Source: Phenylobacterium sp. (GTDB taxonomy: Bacteria > Pseudomonadota > Alphaproteobacteria > Caulobacterales > Caulobacteraceae). Taken from it: a stretch of 26,208 nucleotides of DNA. The stretch covers positions 1 through 26,208 of the forward strand of contig JAHUZY010000258.1 in assembly GCA_019264505.1 (NCBI GenBank). Direction: 5' to 3'. Below are positions 8,023 to 15,342 of the stretch, one piece after another. The position numbers and the translations under genes were made by a program. Every line of letters starts with the position of its first letter. Positions within the stretch are counted from its first letter, which is position 1. A model generated the notes under the pieces. That model saw only the letters and a program-made list of their open reading frames with translations, did no database searches and had not been told where the DNA came from.

Positions 8023-8817
8023 ATGGCTCGCCCACTGGCCCTGGTGACCGGGGCGTCCGCCGGAATCGGCGCCGCCTTCGCCCGGACCCTGGCCGCCCGG
8101 GGCCATGACCTGGCGCTCACCGCGAGGCGGCTTGATCGTCTGGAGGCGCTGGCGGGAGAGCTTCGCGCCCGACACGGGGTGGAGGTGCTGACCCTGGCCG
8201 CCGATCTCGCCGACCCCGCCGCGCCGGCCTGCCTGGCCGAGGCCGTGGCGGCCCAGGGCCGGGGGGTCGATGTGCTGATCAACAATGCGGGCTACGGCCT
8301 GCCGGGCGGGTTCGGCGGCAATAGCTGGGCCGATCAGGCCGCCGTGCTGCAGGTGATGCTGACCGCGCCCACCGAACTGACCCACCGGCTGCTGCCCGGC
8401 ATGCTGAGCCGGCGCCATGGGCGCATCGTCAATGTCGCCTCGGTGGCGGGCATGACGCCTGGCGGGGTCGGCCTCTATGGCCCGGTCAAGCGCTACCTGA
8501 TCGGCATGTCCCAGAGCCTGCACATGGAATGCGTCGGAACCGGGGTTCATGTGAGCGCCCTCTGCCCAGGGCTGACCTGGTCGGAATTCCACGACGTCAA
8601 CGGCATGCGCGAGCCGCTCAACCGCGCCACGCCGCCCTGGCTGTGGATGGACGCCGACGCGGTGGTGGAGGCCGGGTTGGCGGCGGTGGAGAAGAACCAG
8701 CCGGTCTGCGTGCCTGGCCTGGTGAACAAGGTGATCGCCGGCCTGGCCCGCCATCTGCCTGAACGCTGGATCATGGGCGTCACGGCGTCCCAGGGCTGGC
8801 GCTTCGGCGAGCCCTGA
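8023..8817 (+). CDS. SDR family NAD(P)-dependent oxidoreductase
   Basis: This is a 264-residue classical short-chain dehydrogenase/reductase. The cofactor motif TGASAGIG is at 9-16, NNAG at 87-90, the catalytic Ser140 in NVASVAG, and the Tyr152-x3-Lys156 pair in YGPVK. Arg35/Arg36 after the second strand suggest NADP preference. The asparagine usually found in helix 4 (V-N-L/V) appears to be replaced by Met112 in QVMLTAP. The frame is open far upstream, but AGGAG at 8013-8017 lies five bases before the ATG at 8023 and the SDR fold begins right there. The closest general resemblance is to the DltE-like/fatty-acyl SDR group; the substrate is unknown. It converges on the marC-like gene with only seven bases between stops. 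Confidence 0.9.
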   Translation: MARPLALVTGASAGIGAAFARTLAARGHDLALTARRLDRLEALAGELRARHGVEVLTLAADLADPAAPACLAEAVAAQGRGVDVLINNAGYGLPGGFGGNSWADQAAVLQVMLTAPTELTHRLLPGMLSRRHGRIVNVASVAGMTPGGVGLYGPVKRYLIGMSQSLHMECVGTGVHVSALCPGLTWSEFHDVNGMREPLNRATPPWLWMDADAVVEAGLAAVEKNQPVCVPGLVNKVIAGLARHLPERWIMGVTASQGWRFGEP

Positions 8818-8824
8818 GCCCGGG

Positions 8825-9511
8825 TCACTCGGTCACATAGGGCTTGGCGGCCTCGTTGAGGATCACCCCGCTGGTGGCGTCGGCGATGCCCACCAGCACG
8901 AACTGCACCGCCATGGCGCAGAGGATGAGGCCCAGCACGCGGACGACGATGGTCATGCCGATCCGGCCGAGGATCTTGCTGATCACCGGCGCAGCCCAGA
9001 AGCAGAGCATGGTCACCAGAGCAATGGCGCCGATGACGCCCACCCCGATCGCCGCGCCAGCCAGGCCGAACACCTTGGCTTCACTGGCGTAGATGACCAC
9101 CGAGGAGATGGCGCCAGGCCCGATCAGCAGGGGCATGGCGAAGGGGACGATCAGCCGCTCGAACTTGCGCCCGGCCCTGCCCTTCGGATTTTCGTCCCCC
9201 TCGGCCATGGCCGAGAAGGTGGCGGTGAAGTCGTCCCGGGCCATCTCCAGACCCAGCAGGAACAGGATGATGCCGCCGGCGATGCGGAAGGCCGGCAGGG
9301 AGATGCCGAAGAAGGCCAGCAGGGCCAGGCCCGAGAAGTAGAAGAAGGTCAGGAAACCCAGGATGAACAGGGCGATATAGACCGCCACCAGCCGCGCATC
9401 GCGCCCCTTGCTGCCCTGGGTCGCTGCGCCGAACAGGGGGACGTTGCCGATCGGATCGATCAGGGCGAACAACGCCACGAAGAAGTTGACCGCAAACTCA
9501 GCCTGGCTCAT
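8825..9511 (-). CDS. MarC family membrane protein
   Basis: This is a 228-residue inner-membrane protein with about six hydrophobic helices. The N-terminal FFVALFALIDPIGNVPLFG and the second-half FAMPLLIGPGAISSVV are the two matching family signatures that betray an internal duplication. The family (MarC/YchE/YhgN) was once linked to multiple antibiotic resistance in enteric bacteria, a link later withdrawn. Some members carry amino acids, but the transport substrate here is not known. AGGAG at 9518-9522 on the minus strand lies six bases from the ATG. It is divergent from pyrF across 83 bases. Confidence 0.92.
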   Translation of the reverse strand: MSQAEFAVNFFVALFALIDPIGNVPLFGAATQGSKGRDARLVAVYIALFILGFLTFFYFSGLALLAFFGISLPAFRIAGGIILFLLGLEMARDDFTATFSAMAEGDENPKGRAGRKFERLIVPFAMPLLIGPGAISSVVIYASEAKVFGLAGAAIGVGVIGAIALVTMLCFWAAPVISKILGRIGMTIVVRVLGLILCAMAVQFVLVGIADATSGVILNEAAKPYVTE

Positions 9512-9594
9512 CCCTCGCTCCTAGCTCAAATTTGAAGCGGCGCCGATGTCCCTTATGGGGTCAGACCGGCGCCAATCCGCCTGGAGCCTGCGCC

Positions 9595-10314
9595 ATGACC
9601 GCCGCCGCCCGCCTCGACGCCGATGTCGCCTGCGATCCGCGCCTGATCGTGCCCCTGGACCTGCCTACGGTCGAGCAGGCCCGGGAAATGGTGGCGGCGA
9701 TCGGCGAGGCCGCAAGCTTCTACAAGATCGGCCTGGAGCTGTTCGCCTCGGACGGCATGACGCTGGCCCGGGAGCTCAAGGCCCAGGGCAAGCAGATCTT
9801 CCTGGACTGGAAGCTGCACGACATCGGCACCACGGTGCAACGTTCGGCCGCGGTGCTGGCCGACTCCGGCTGCGACTTTCTCACCGTCCATGGGGAGCCC
9901 CAGGTGATGGCCGCCGCGGTGCGTGGCCGCGGGCGGTCGGGACTGAAGGTGCTGGCCGTCACCGTGCTCACCAGCCTGTCGGACGAGGACCTGCAGGAGA
10001 TGGGCTTCAAAGAGACCGCCCGGTCCCTGGTGGAGCGGCGCATCCATCATGCCGTGGCGGCCGGCTGCGACGGGGTGATCGCCAGCCCCCATGAGGCGCA
10101 GCTCGCCCGGGCCATCGGCGGCCCGGACTTCCTGGTGGTGACGCCCGGCGTGCGCCCCGACTGGGCGGCGAAGAATGATCAGGCCCGCGCGGCGACCCCG
10201 GCCCAGGCCCTGCAGGCCGGCGCCTCGCACATCGTCTGTGGCCGCCCGATCACCGGGGCCAATGACCCCCAGGCCGCCGCTCAGCGGATCGTGGCGGAGA
10301 TGGCCGGAGTCTAG
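9595..10314 (+). CDS. pyrF: Orotidine 5'-phosphate decarboxylase
   Basis: PyrF decarboxylates OMP to UMP, the last step of de novo UMP synthesis. The 239-residue protein has the catalytic D-x-K-x-x-D motif as Asp71, Lys73 and Asp76 (DWKLHD). It also has a substrate Asp22, Lys44 in YKIGLE, and the phosphate-binding C-terminal loop around TPGVRP and CGRPITGA. The frame extends 21 codons upstream from a TTG. I chose the ATG at 9595 because GGAG at 9583-9586 is eight bases away and the extension lacks family sequence. The stop codon interlocks with that of the opposite-strand repeat protein. No other pyr gene is present. Confidence 0.97.
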   Translation: MTAAARLDADVACDPRLIVPLDLPTVEQAREMVAAIGEAASFYKIGLELFASDGMTLARELKAQGKQIFLDWKLHDIGTTVQRSAAVLADSGCDFLTVHGEPQVMAAAVRGRGRSGLKVLAVTVLTSLSDEDLQEMGFKETARSLVERRIHHAVAAGCDGVIASPHEAQLARAIGGPDFLVVTPGVRPDWAAKNDQARAATPAQALQAGASHIVCGRPITGANDPQAAAQRIVAEMAGV

Positions 10315-11009
10315 TGGCCCTTGCCGCCCCCATGGCCCTTGCCCCCGTGGCCGCCCCCGTGGCCGCCGCGATAGCCGCCATGGCCCACCGCATAGCCCCC
10401 GTGGATGGAGACCCGCGCCGAGGCCGAAGCGGACGCCGAGGCTGACGCATAGGCGCTGGAAGAGCCGCCGCCGCCGCCGCCGACCACATAGTAGCCACCG
10501 CCGCCGTAGCCGCCGGACGGGATCGGTCCCACCCCGCCGGCGCCTGCGAAGAAGCTGTCGGACAGCACGAGACCCGCGCCCTGACCGCACGCGCTCACGC
10601 AGGGACTGCAGCAAGGCCCATAGGCCGGCGGCGCGTAGGCAGGAGGGGCGTAGGCGGGCGGGCCGTAGGCAGGAGGGCCGTAGGCGGGCGGCCCATAGCC
10701 GGGGTGGCCATAGCCGGGCGGCGGATAGCTGGGATGCGGGGGGTGGTGATGGCCGTAGTCCTGACGATAGGGGCCATATTCCTGGGCGTAGCCGCGGGTC
10801 CCGTAGCCGTCGCTGACATAGGCCTGCTCGTAGCCATAGGTCTCGCTGTAGCCGGAGCTGTGCTGATAGCCCCCGCCATAGTAACCCCCGGCCGAGGCCG
10901 GGCAGGGATTATGGGCGGGACAGGCGGCGGCCGTCCCTGCGCCGACCAGGCTCAAGAGCAGGCCAGCGGCGAGGCCCGCAGGCAGGGAATGGCGAAGGGG
11001 CCAGGACAT
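10311..11009 (-). CDS. Secreted Gly/Tyr/Pro-rich repetitive protein
   Basis: This 232-residue protein has unknown function. A signal peptide is clear: a basic start, a Leu/Ala-rich core and a probable cleavage after GTAAA near residue 29. The mature part has five segments. The first is a Gly/Tyr-rich stretch (about 41-85). It is followed by tandem YGPPA/YAPPA pentapeptides (about 90-130), a cysteine cluster (CCSPCVSAC, about 132-140), an (SA)n run (about 185-197) and a tail of Gly-His-Gly repeats with Lys. This looks like a structural, surface or metal-binding low-complexity protein, which is inference. AGGAG at 11016-11020 is six bases from the ATG. Codon bias matches the neighbours, arguing that the frame is real. 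Confidence 0.78.
   Translation of the reverse strand: MSWPLRHSLPAGLAAGLLLSLVGAGTAAACPAHNPCPASAGGYYGGGYQHSSGYSETYGYEQAYVSDGYGTRGYAQEYGPYRQDYGHHHPPHPSYPPPGYGHPGYGPPAYGPPAYGPPAYAPPAYAPPAYGPCCSPCVSACGQGAGLVLSDSFFAGAGGVGPIPSGGYGGGGYYVVGGGGGGSSSAYASASASASASARVSIHGGYAVGHGGYRGGHGGGHGGKGHGGGKGH
10621..10740. repeat. 15-bp tandem repeat array inside the repeat protein gene
   Basis: About eight consecutive 15-bp units beginning TAGGC or TAGCC can be aligned without gaps. They encode alternating YGPPA and YAPPA pentapeptides. The central five units are close copies (GGCGGGC and GGCAGGAGG variants alternate), and the last three are more diverged. Such an array can expand or contract in whole codon multiples without a frameshift. 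Confidence 0.85.
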
Positions 11010-11031
11010 CGGACGCTCCTGTTTACAAGTC

Positions 11032-11046
11032 TTAACAGGAACCTAA
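11032..11046. promoter_or_regulatory. Possible CtrA box upstream of the repeat protein
   Basis: TTAA-N7-CTAA matches the CtrA recognition pattern TTAA-N7-TTAA at seven of eight positions. It lies 23-37 bases before the start codon of the secreted repeat protein, in a locally AT-richer patch. A single near-match by eye is weak evidence, and binding is not shown. Confidence 0.3.
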
Positions 11047-11101
11047 CGCCCCTCGGCTGGCCGGGGCGAGTCGCTGCACTCAGGGCGCGAGCTTGACCAG
11101 A

Positions 11102-11305
11102 CTAGAAATCGACGGCGATGCCCTTGCGCTCCCAGTCGCCGAAACGGGTCGGCTCTGGCCCCTTGGGGCCGCCTTCTTCCGGCGGCGGTTGCATGGCCGC
11201 CTCCGCCTCGCGGCGGGCCTGCGCCTCTTCCAGGGCGCGGCGGGCCGCGGGGCTCAGGGGTTTGTCCGGCGCGGCGTTGGGGGGCAGGGTCTCGCTCATA
11301 GGCAT
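11102..11305 (-). CDS. DUF1674 / SDHAF4-like succinate dehydrogenase assembly factor
   Basis: This is a 67-residue soluble protein of the DUF1674 family. Mitochondrial SDHAF4 of this family binds flavinylated SdhA and helps assemble complex II; the bacterial members are presumed to do the same. The C-terminal signature GPEPTRFGDWERKGIAVDF is nearly perfect and ends at the last residue as in the family. The N-terminal half is Ala/Glu/Pro-rich and predicted disordered or helical. Two in-frame ATG codons (11305 and 11299) are possible, and neither has a clear ribosome site. It is divergent from rsmB. Confidence 0.88.
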   Translation of the reverse strand: MPMSETLPPNAAPDKPLSPAARRALEEAQARREAEAAMQPPPEEGGPKGPEPTRFGDWERKGIAVDF

Positions 11306-11426
11306 GATTTAGGACGGCCAGGGCCGCTGCGCCAGACGCGGCGGCGCCGCGGGCGGCGGCGAAAAAGGGGCGCTCGCCTGCGATCTTTCCTTGCCTGAGG
11401 CCGGCGGGGCGGGCACGTCGCAGCCG

Positions 11427-12710
11427 GTGAACGACGACAATGATCTTGGCCTCCCCGCCCGGGGCGCCGCCCTCGACATCCTGACCGCCGCCCTGGCCCG
11501 CCGAACGGGCCTGGAAGAGGCGATCTCCACGCCCGCCTTCGGGGCCCTCTCGCCCCGGGACCGCGCCTTTGCGCGGGCCCTGGCCATGGCCACTTTGCGC
11601 CGGCTGGGTCCCATCGACCGGGCCCTGGACGCCAAGCTCGCCAAGTCGCCGCCGGACGGCGTGCGCCAGATCCTGCGGATCGGGGTGGCCCAGGCCTTCC
11701 TGATGGAGACCCCGCCCTTTGCAGCGGTGGCCACCAGCGTCGACCTGGCCGCCTCGCGCCGCGACACCGCGCCGTTCAAGGGCCTGGTCAACGCCGTCCT
11801 GCGGGGCCTGCTGCGCGAACCGCCGAACCTGGATGAGCCCGAAGCCCTGCCGCCCCCCTGGCTGATGGCCCGCTGGAGCGCCGCCTTTGGTCCGGAAACC
11901 GCCCTGGAGATCGCCAAGGTGATCGCCCAGGAGCCGGCCACCGACCTCTCCGTCCGCGACCCGGCCACAGCCCAGGCCCTGGCGGCCGAGTTGGAAGCCG
12001 AGATCCTGCCAGGCGGCAGCCTGCGCACGGCCCGCCGCGGCGACCTGGCGACCTGGCCGGGCTTCGAGGCCGGCGCCTGGTGGGTGCAGGACGCCTCAGC
12101 CGCCATTCCCGCCCGCCTGCTGGAGGCCGGCCCCGATCAGCAGGTGCTCGACCTCTGCGCCGCGCCCGGCGGCAAGACCCTGCAACTGGCGGCCACCGGG
12201 GCCAGCGTCACGGCCCTGGATCGCTCGGCCGGCCGGCTCAAGCGCCTGGCGGCTAATCTGGAGCGGATGGGGCTGAAGGCCGCCACCGTCACCGCCAATG
12301 CGGTCGACTGGAAGGCGCCGGACCTGTTCGACGCCGTCCTGCTGGACGCGCCGTGCTCGGCCACCGGCACCTTCCGCCGCCATCCCGACGTCCTGTGGGC
12401 CGCGCGGCCCACCGACATCGCCAGCCTGTCTGAAACCCAGGCCCGGCTGCTGGACGCCACCGCGCCCCGGGTCGCTCCCCAGGGGCGGCTGGTCTACTGC
12501 GTCTGCAGCCTGGAGCCGGAAGAAGGAGAATCCCAGGTCGAGGGCTTCCTGGCCCGGCATCCGGGCTTTGTCCTGGAGCCGATCGCACCCGGAGAGGGCG
12601 GCGCGCCCGCCGCCAGCGTGCGGCCCGACGGGACGCTCCGCATTCTGCCCTTCCACAGCCCGGGCGGAACCGACGGCTTCTATGTCGCCCGCTTCCTGCG
12701 GCAGAGCTAG
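11427..12710 (+). CDS. rsmB: 16S rRNA (cytosine(967)-C5)-methyltransferase RsmB
   Basis: RsmB methylates C967 of 16S rRNA with S-adenosylmethionine. From the GTG at 11427 the protein has 427 residues, close to the 429 of E. coli. An N-terminal NusB-like RNA-binding domain (about residues 10-135) is followed by a Rossmann methyltransferase domain with the SAM motif DLCAAPGGKT. The two expected cysteines are Cys310 in DAPCSATG and Cys360 in CSLEPEEGE, spaced 50 apart as in E. coli. A TTG at 11391 would add 12 residues. I prefer the GTG because MNDDNDLGLPARGAALDIL begins like other members, but neither start has a good ribosome site. The gene is followed after 66 bases by rpe. Confidence 0.94.
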   Translation: MNDDNDLGLPARGAALDILTAALARRTGLEEAISTPAFGALSPRDRAFARALAMATLRRLGPIDRALDAKLAKSPPDGVRQILRIGVAQAFLMETPPFAAVATSVDLAASRRDTAPFKGLVNAVLRGLLREPPNLDEPEALPPPWLMARWSAAFGPETALEIAKVIAQEPATDLSVRDPATAQALAAELEAEILPGGSLRTARRGDLATWPGFEAGAWWVQDASAAIPARLLEAGPDQQVLDLCAAPGGKTLQLAATGASVTALDRSAGRLKRLAANLERMGLKAATVTANAVDWKAPDLFDAVLLDAPCSATGTFRRHPDVLWAARPTDIASLSETQARLLDATAPRVAPQGRLVYCVCSLEPEEGESQVEGFLARHPGFVLEPIAPGEGGAPAASVRPDGTLRILPFHSPGGTDGFYVARFLRQS

Positions 12711-12776
12711 GCGCAGGACAGGCAGGCGCCCCGGCGGTCCTTGTGGCCGCCCCGCGGCTTGGGTTAAGTCCAGACG

Positions 12777-13439
12777 ATGACGCGCACGCCTCTCATCGCC
12801 CCCTCCATCCTGGCCGCCGATTTCGCCCGCCTGGGCGAGGAGTGCCGGGCCATCGAAGCCGCCGGCGCCGACTGGGTGCATATCGACGTGATGGACGGCC
12901 ATTTCGTGCCCAACATCACCATCGGGCCCGACGTGGTGAAGGCGCTGAAGCCCCACGTCTCCATCCCCTTCGACGTGCATCTGATGATCGCGCCGGCCGA
13001 CCCCTATATCGAGGCCTTCGCCAAGGCGGGCGCCGACCTGATCAGCGTCCATCCCGAGAGCGGCCCGCATCTGAGCCGCACCCTGCAGCTCATCCGCAGC
13101 CAGGGCTGCAAGGCGGGCGTGGTCTTCAATCCGTCCACCTCGCCGTCCGCCATCGAGGGGATCATGGATCAGGTGGACCTGATCCTGGTGATGTCGGTGA
13201 ATCCCGGTTTCGGCGGACAGAAGTTCATGACCTCGCAGCTGGCCAAGATCCGCCGGCTGCGGGAGATGATCGACGCCACGGGCCGCGAGATCCACCTGGA
13301 GGTCGACGGCGGCGTGACGCCGGAGACCGCGCCCCTCTGCCTGGAAGCCGGCGCCACGGCGCTGGTGGCCGGGACCGCCGTCTTCAAGGGCGGCGCGGAC
13401 GCCTACGCCGCCAACATCGCCGCCCTTCGGGGGGGGTGA
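12777..13439 (+). CDS. rpe: Ribulose-phosphate 3-epimerase
   Basis: Rpe interconverts ribulose 5-phosphate and xylulose 5-phosphate in the pentose phosphate pathway. The 220-residue TIM-barrel protein has all the expected residues. These are Ser10 in APS, metal ligands His35 and Asp37 in HIDVMDG, His68 in DVHLM, the phosphate loop VNPGFGGQ, and Asp177 in EVDGG. Asp37 and Asp177 are the acid/base pair. The ATG at 12777 has only a weak upstream ribosome site. Its stop overlaps the GTG of the next gene (GTGA), pointing to translational coupling. In other alphaproteobacteria I recall rsmB, a heparinase-like gene and purH lying together; here rpe sits between rsmB and the heparinase-like gene. Confidence 0.97.
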   Translation: MTRTPLIAPSILAADFARLGEECRAIEAAGADWVHIDVMDGHFVPNITIGPDVVKALKPHVSIPFDVHLMIAPADPYIEAFAKAGADLISVHPESGPHLSRTLQLIRSQGCKAGVVFNPSTSPSAIEGIMDQVDLILVMSVNPGFGGQKFMTSQLAKIRRLREMIDATGREIHLEVDGGVTPETAPLCLEAGATALVAGTAVFKGGADAYAANIAALRGG

Positions 13440-15190
13440 GCGGGGCGCCCGTGGCCGGACAGCCTCCCCCGGCGCCGGCGTCCAGGCGGCTGCCTGGTCA
13501 GGTCGCCCTGCTGGCGCTGGCGGTCGGCCTGCGTCGGCAGGCCCGCCGGGAATGGGCCGGCTCGCCCCTGCACCGCTGGATGCTGGCCAGGCCGCGGCCC
13601 GAGGGCCTGACCGGATCGCCCCCAGACCCCCGTCCGGGCAAGGCCGAGAATGGCCGACGAATCCTGCTGGGCGACTTCACCTTCGCCGGCGTCACCTTGC
13701 ACGCCGGACCCAAGGGCGATCCCTGGGACCGACCCAATCCCAGTCGGCGCTTCGCCGTGGCCCTGCACCGGTTCGACTGGCTGCGCGACCTGCTCGCCGT
13801 GGGCGAAAGCGGCGCGGTCGAAGCCCTGCGGCTGACCCTGCTCTGGCGGCGCACCTTCGGCCGCTGGAACGGCTTCTCCTGGGATCCTGAGGTGCTGGAG
13901 CGCCGGGTGTTCAACCTGGCCTGTGGGGCGCCGCGTCTCTGCGCCGGGGCTTCGGACGCCGAAACGGCCCAGATCGCCCTCGATCTCGCCCGTCAGGCCC
14001 GCCATCTGCTGGCCACCATTGATGGACCGGCCCGGGCGGCCGAGCGGGCCTGCGCCGCGGCCCTGGCCGGCGCCGTGCTGGCCGGGGAGGCCGGCGACCG
14101 GCTGACGACCACAGCGCTGGAACGGCTGACCAGGGCGTTAGCCGAAACCGTCCAGGCCGATGGCGGCCATGCGTCGCGTTCACCCCAGGCGGCCGTTCAG
14201 TTGCTGCTCCACCTGCAGACCCTGGACGAGGCCCTGGTTCAGCGGGGGATCGCGCCGCCGGATGAGATGATGCGGGCCATCGACCGCCTGGTGGGGGCCG
14301 TGCGATTCTTCACCCTGGCCGATGGCGCCCTGCCGGTCTTCCAGGGCGGCGAGGCCCTGCGCCCGGCCCTGGTGGCCGCGGCCAGGGCCAGCGAGAACGA
14401 CGCCGGCCGCACCCTGCCCGCCGCCCGCAACGGCTATCAGCGCCTGGAGAGCCGCAGCCTGCAGCTGGTGGCTGACGCCGCCCCGCCGGCGACGGGTCCC
14501 TGGAGCGTCACGGCCTGCGCCCAGCCGCTGGCCCTGGAGGTGCTGATTTCCGGCCGACGGGCCATCACCAACTGCGGCTGGTCGCCGGACGCCGTGGGGC
14601 CTGAGGCCCTGCGTCTGGCCGATGCGGCCTCCACCGCCTCCCTTGGCGACCTGTCCTGCGGCGCGCCCGTGCGGGGACTGCAGGCCCGCGCCCTGGGTCC
14701 CCGGCTGATCGGCGCCGATGCGCCGGTGAGCGCCAAGCGCCAGCAGGCGGAGGGGGCTCTGTGGCTGGAAATGGCCCATGACGGCTGGGTCCGGCGCTTT
14801 GGCCTGCGCCATGAGCGGCGGCTCTATCTGGACCTGGCGGCTGATGAGCTGCGTGGGGAGGACCGCTTCACCCCCGTCACCGACGCCGCGCCGGGGGAAG
14901 ACCCGCGGCGGTTCATCCCCTTCGCGGTCCGCTTCCATATCCACCCCGACGCCCGGGCCTCCCTGGCCCGCGACGGCAAGAGCGTGCTGATCAAGCCCGA
15001 AGGCGAAGAGACTGGCTGGTGGCTCCGCAATGACGCCATGGAGGTGGCCATCGAGGCCTCGGTCTTCTTCCAGGACGGCCAGGCCCGGCGGACCAGCCAG
15101 GTGGTGCTGCGCGGCCAGGTCCGGCAGGAGGCCGGCGCCCGCCTGCGCTGGAAACTGGCGGCCGCCGAGCCCTGGCCGCCGCCGCGCTGA
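13436..15190 (+). CDS. Heparinase II/III family protein
   Basis: This 584-residue protein has an N-terminal helical toroid-like region (about residues 20-330, including RWNGFSWDPEVLERR). A C-terminal heparinase II/III-like beta domain (about 340-570) begins near GYQRLESRSLQLVADAAPP. The family includes polysaccharide lyases, but members next to purH in alphaproteobacteria have no demonstrated substrate that I know of. No signal peptide is visible, so it is probably cytoplasmic. The His-Ala-Gly type motif often seen in the family near this position reads TACAQPLALE here, with no histidine. The start is the GTG that overlaps the rpe stop; a GTG at 13451 is an alternative. The open frame continues upstream through rpe, but that part is a shadow. 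Confidence 0.85.
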   Translation: MSGAPVAGQPPPAPASRRLPGQVALLALAVGLRRQARREWAGSPLHRWMLARPRPEGLTGSPPDPRPGKAENGRRILLGDFTFAGVTLHAGPKGDPWDRPNPSRRFAVALHRFDWLRDLLAVGESGAVEALRLTLLWRRTFGRWNGFSWDPEVLERRVFNLACGAPRLCAGASDAETAQIALDLARQARHLLATIDGPARAAERACAAALAGAVLAGEAGDRLTTTALERLTRALAETVQADGGHASRSPQAAVQLLLHLQTLDEALVQRGIAPPDEMMRAIDRLVGAVRFFTLADGALPVFQGGEALRPALVAAARASENDAGRTLPAARNGYQRLESRSLQLVADAAPPATGPWSVTACAQPLALEVLISGRRAITNCGWSPDAVGPEALRLADAASTASLGDLSCGAPVRGLQARALGPRLIGADAPVSAKRQQAEGALWLEMAHDGWVRRFGLRHERRLYLDLAADELRGEDRFTPVTDAAPGEDPRRFIPFAVRFHIHPDARASLARDGKSVLIKPEGEETGWWLRNDAMEVAIEASVFFQDGQARRTSQVVLRGQVRQEAGARLRWKLAAAEPWPPPR

Positions 15191-15199
15191 GACGGCGCA

Positions 15200-15229
15200 T
15201 TGACTCCTCCAACCGGCCAGGACTAGGAC
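15200..15229 (+). promoter_or_regulatory. Candidate purH promoter, Caulobacter housekeeping type
   Basis: TTGACTC (15200-15206) and aCTAGGAC (15222-15229) resemble the Caulobacter vegetative consensus TTGACGS and GCTANAWC. They are spaced 15 bases apart, where 10-14 is usual. A start a few bases later would fall at the 5' edge of the riboswitch. A GANTC methylation site (GACTC, 15202-15206) overlaps the -35 element. Confidence 0.5.
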
Positions 15230-15235
15230 GCCCCT

Positions 15236-15310
15236 GTCCTGCGTGACTGGCGAAAATCGAGGTGGGTGACCACCGGGGAGCCAGGACCTCATATGCCGCT
15301 CGCCTGGGCA
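15236..15310 (+). promoter_or_regulatory. ZTP/ZMP riboswitch (pfl motif) controlling purH
   Basis: The leader contains the conserved parts of the pfl RNA in order. GTCCTG (15236-15241) pairs with CAGGAC (15282-15287) as P1, followed by CGTGACTGGCG. GGTGG-gtga-CCACC (15261-15274) forms the next hairpin, followed directly by GGGGAGCC. After a 13-base linker comes the invariant CGCCTGGGCA (15301-15310), whose CGCC can pair with GGCG (15249-15252) as the pseudoknot. This class senses ZMP/ZTP, which accumulate when 10-formyl-tetrahydrofolate is short, and it is commonly found upstream of purH. I see no terminator hairpin with a U-run between it and the start, so control of ribosome access is more likely than termination; that is inference. 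Confidence 0.93.
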
Positions 15311-15331
15311 CGCCTTGTCACCTTTCCCGCC

Positions 15332-15336
15332 AGGAG
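15332..15336 (+). promoter_or_regulatory. Ribosome binding site selecting the purH GTG start
   Basis: AGGAG lies six bases before the GTG at 15343. It lies 22 bases after the riboswitch core and is the natural target for ligand-dependent exposure. The longer open frame from 15262 would read through the riboswitch and is rejected. Confidence 0.75.
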
Positions 15337-15342
15337 ACCGCC

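Noticed and set aside
12743..13435. Upstream extension of the heparinase-like frame through rpe
   Set aside because: The extension is an alternative reading of rpe, whose active-site residues are all intact. The family sequence starts only after the rpe stop.
15262..15342. 27-codon N-terminal extension of purH
   Set aside because: It would translate the ZTP riboswitch core and has no family similarity; AGGAG before the GTG at 15343 fixes the start.
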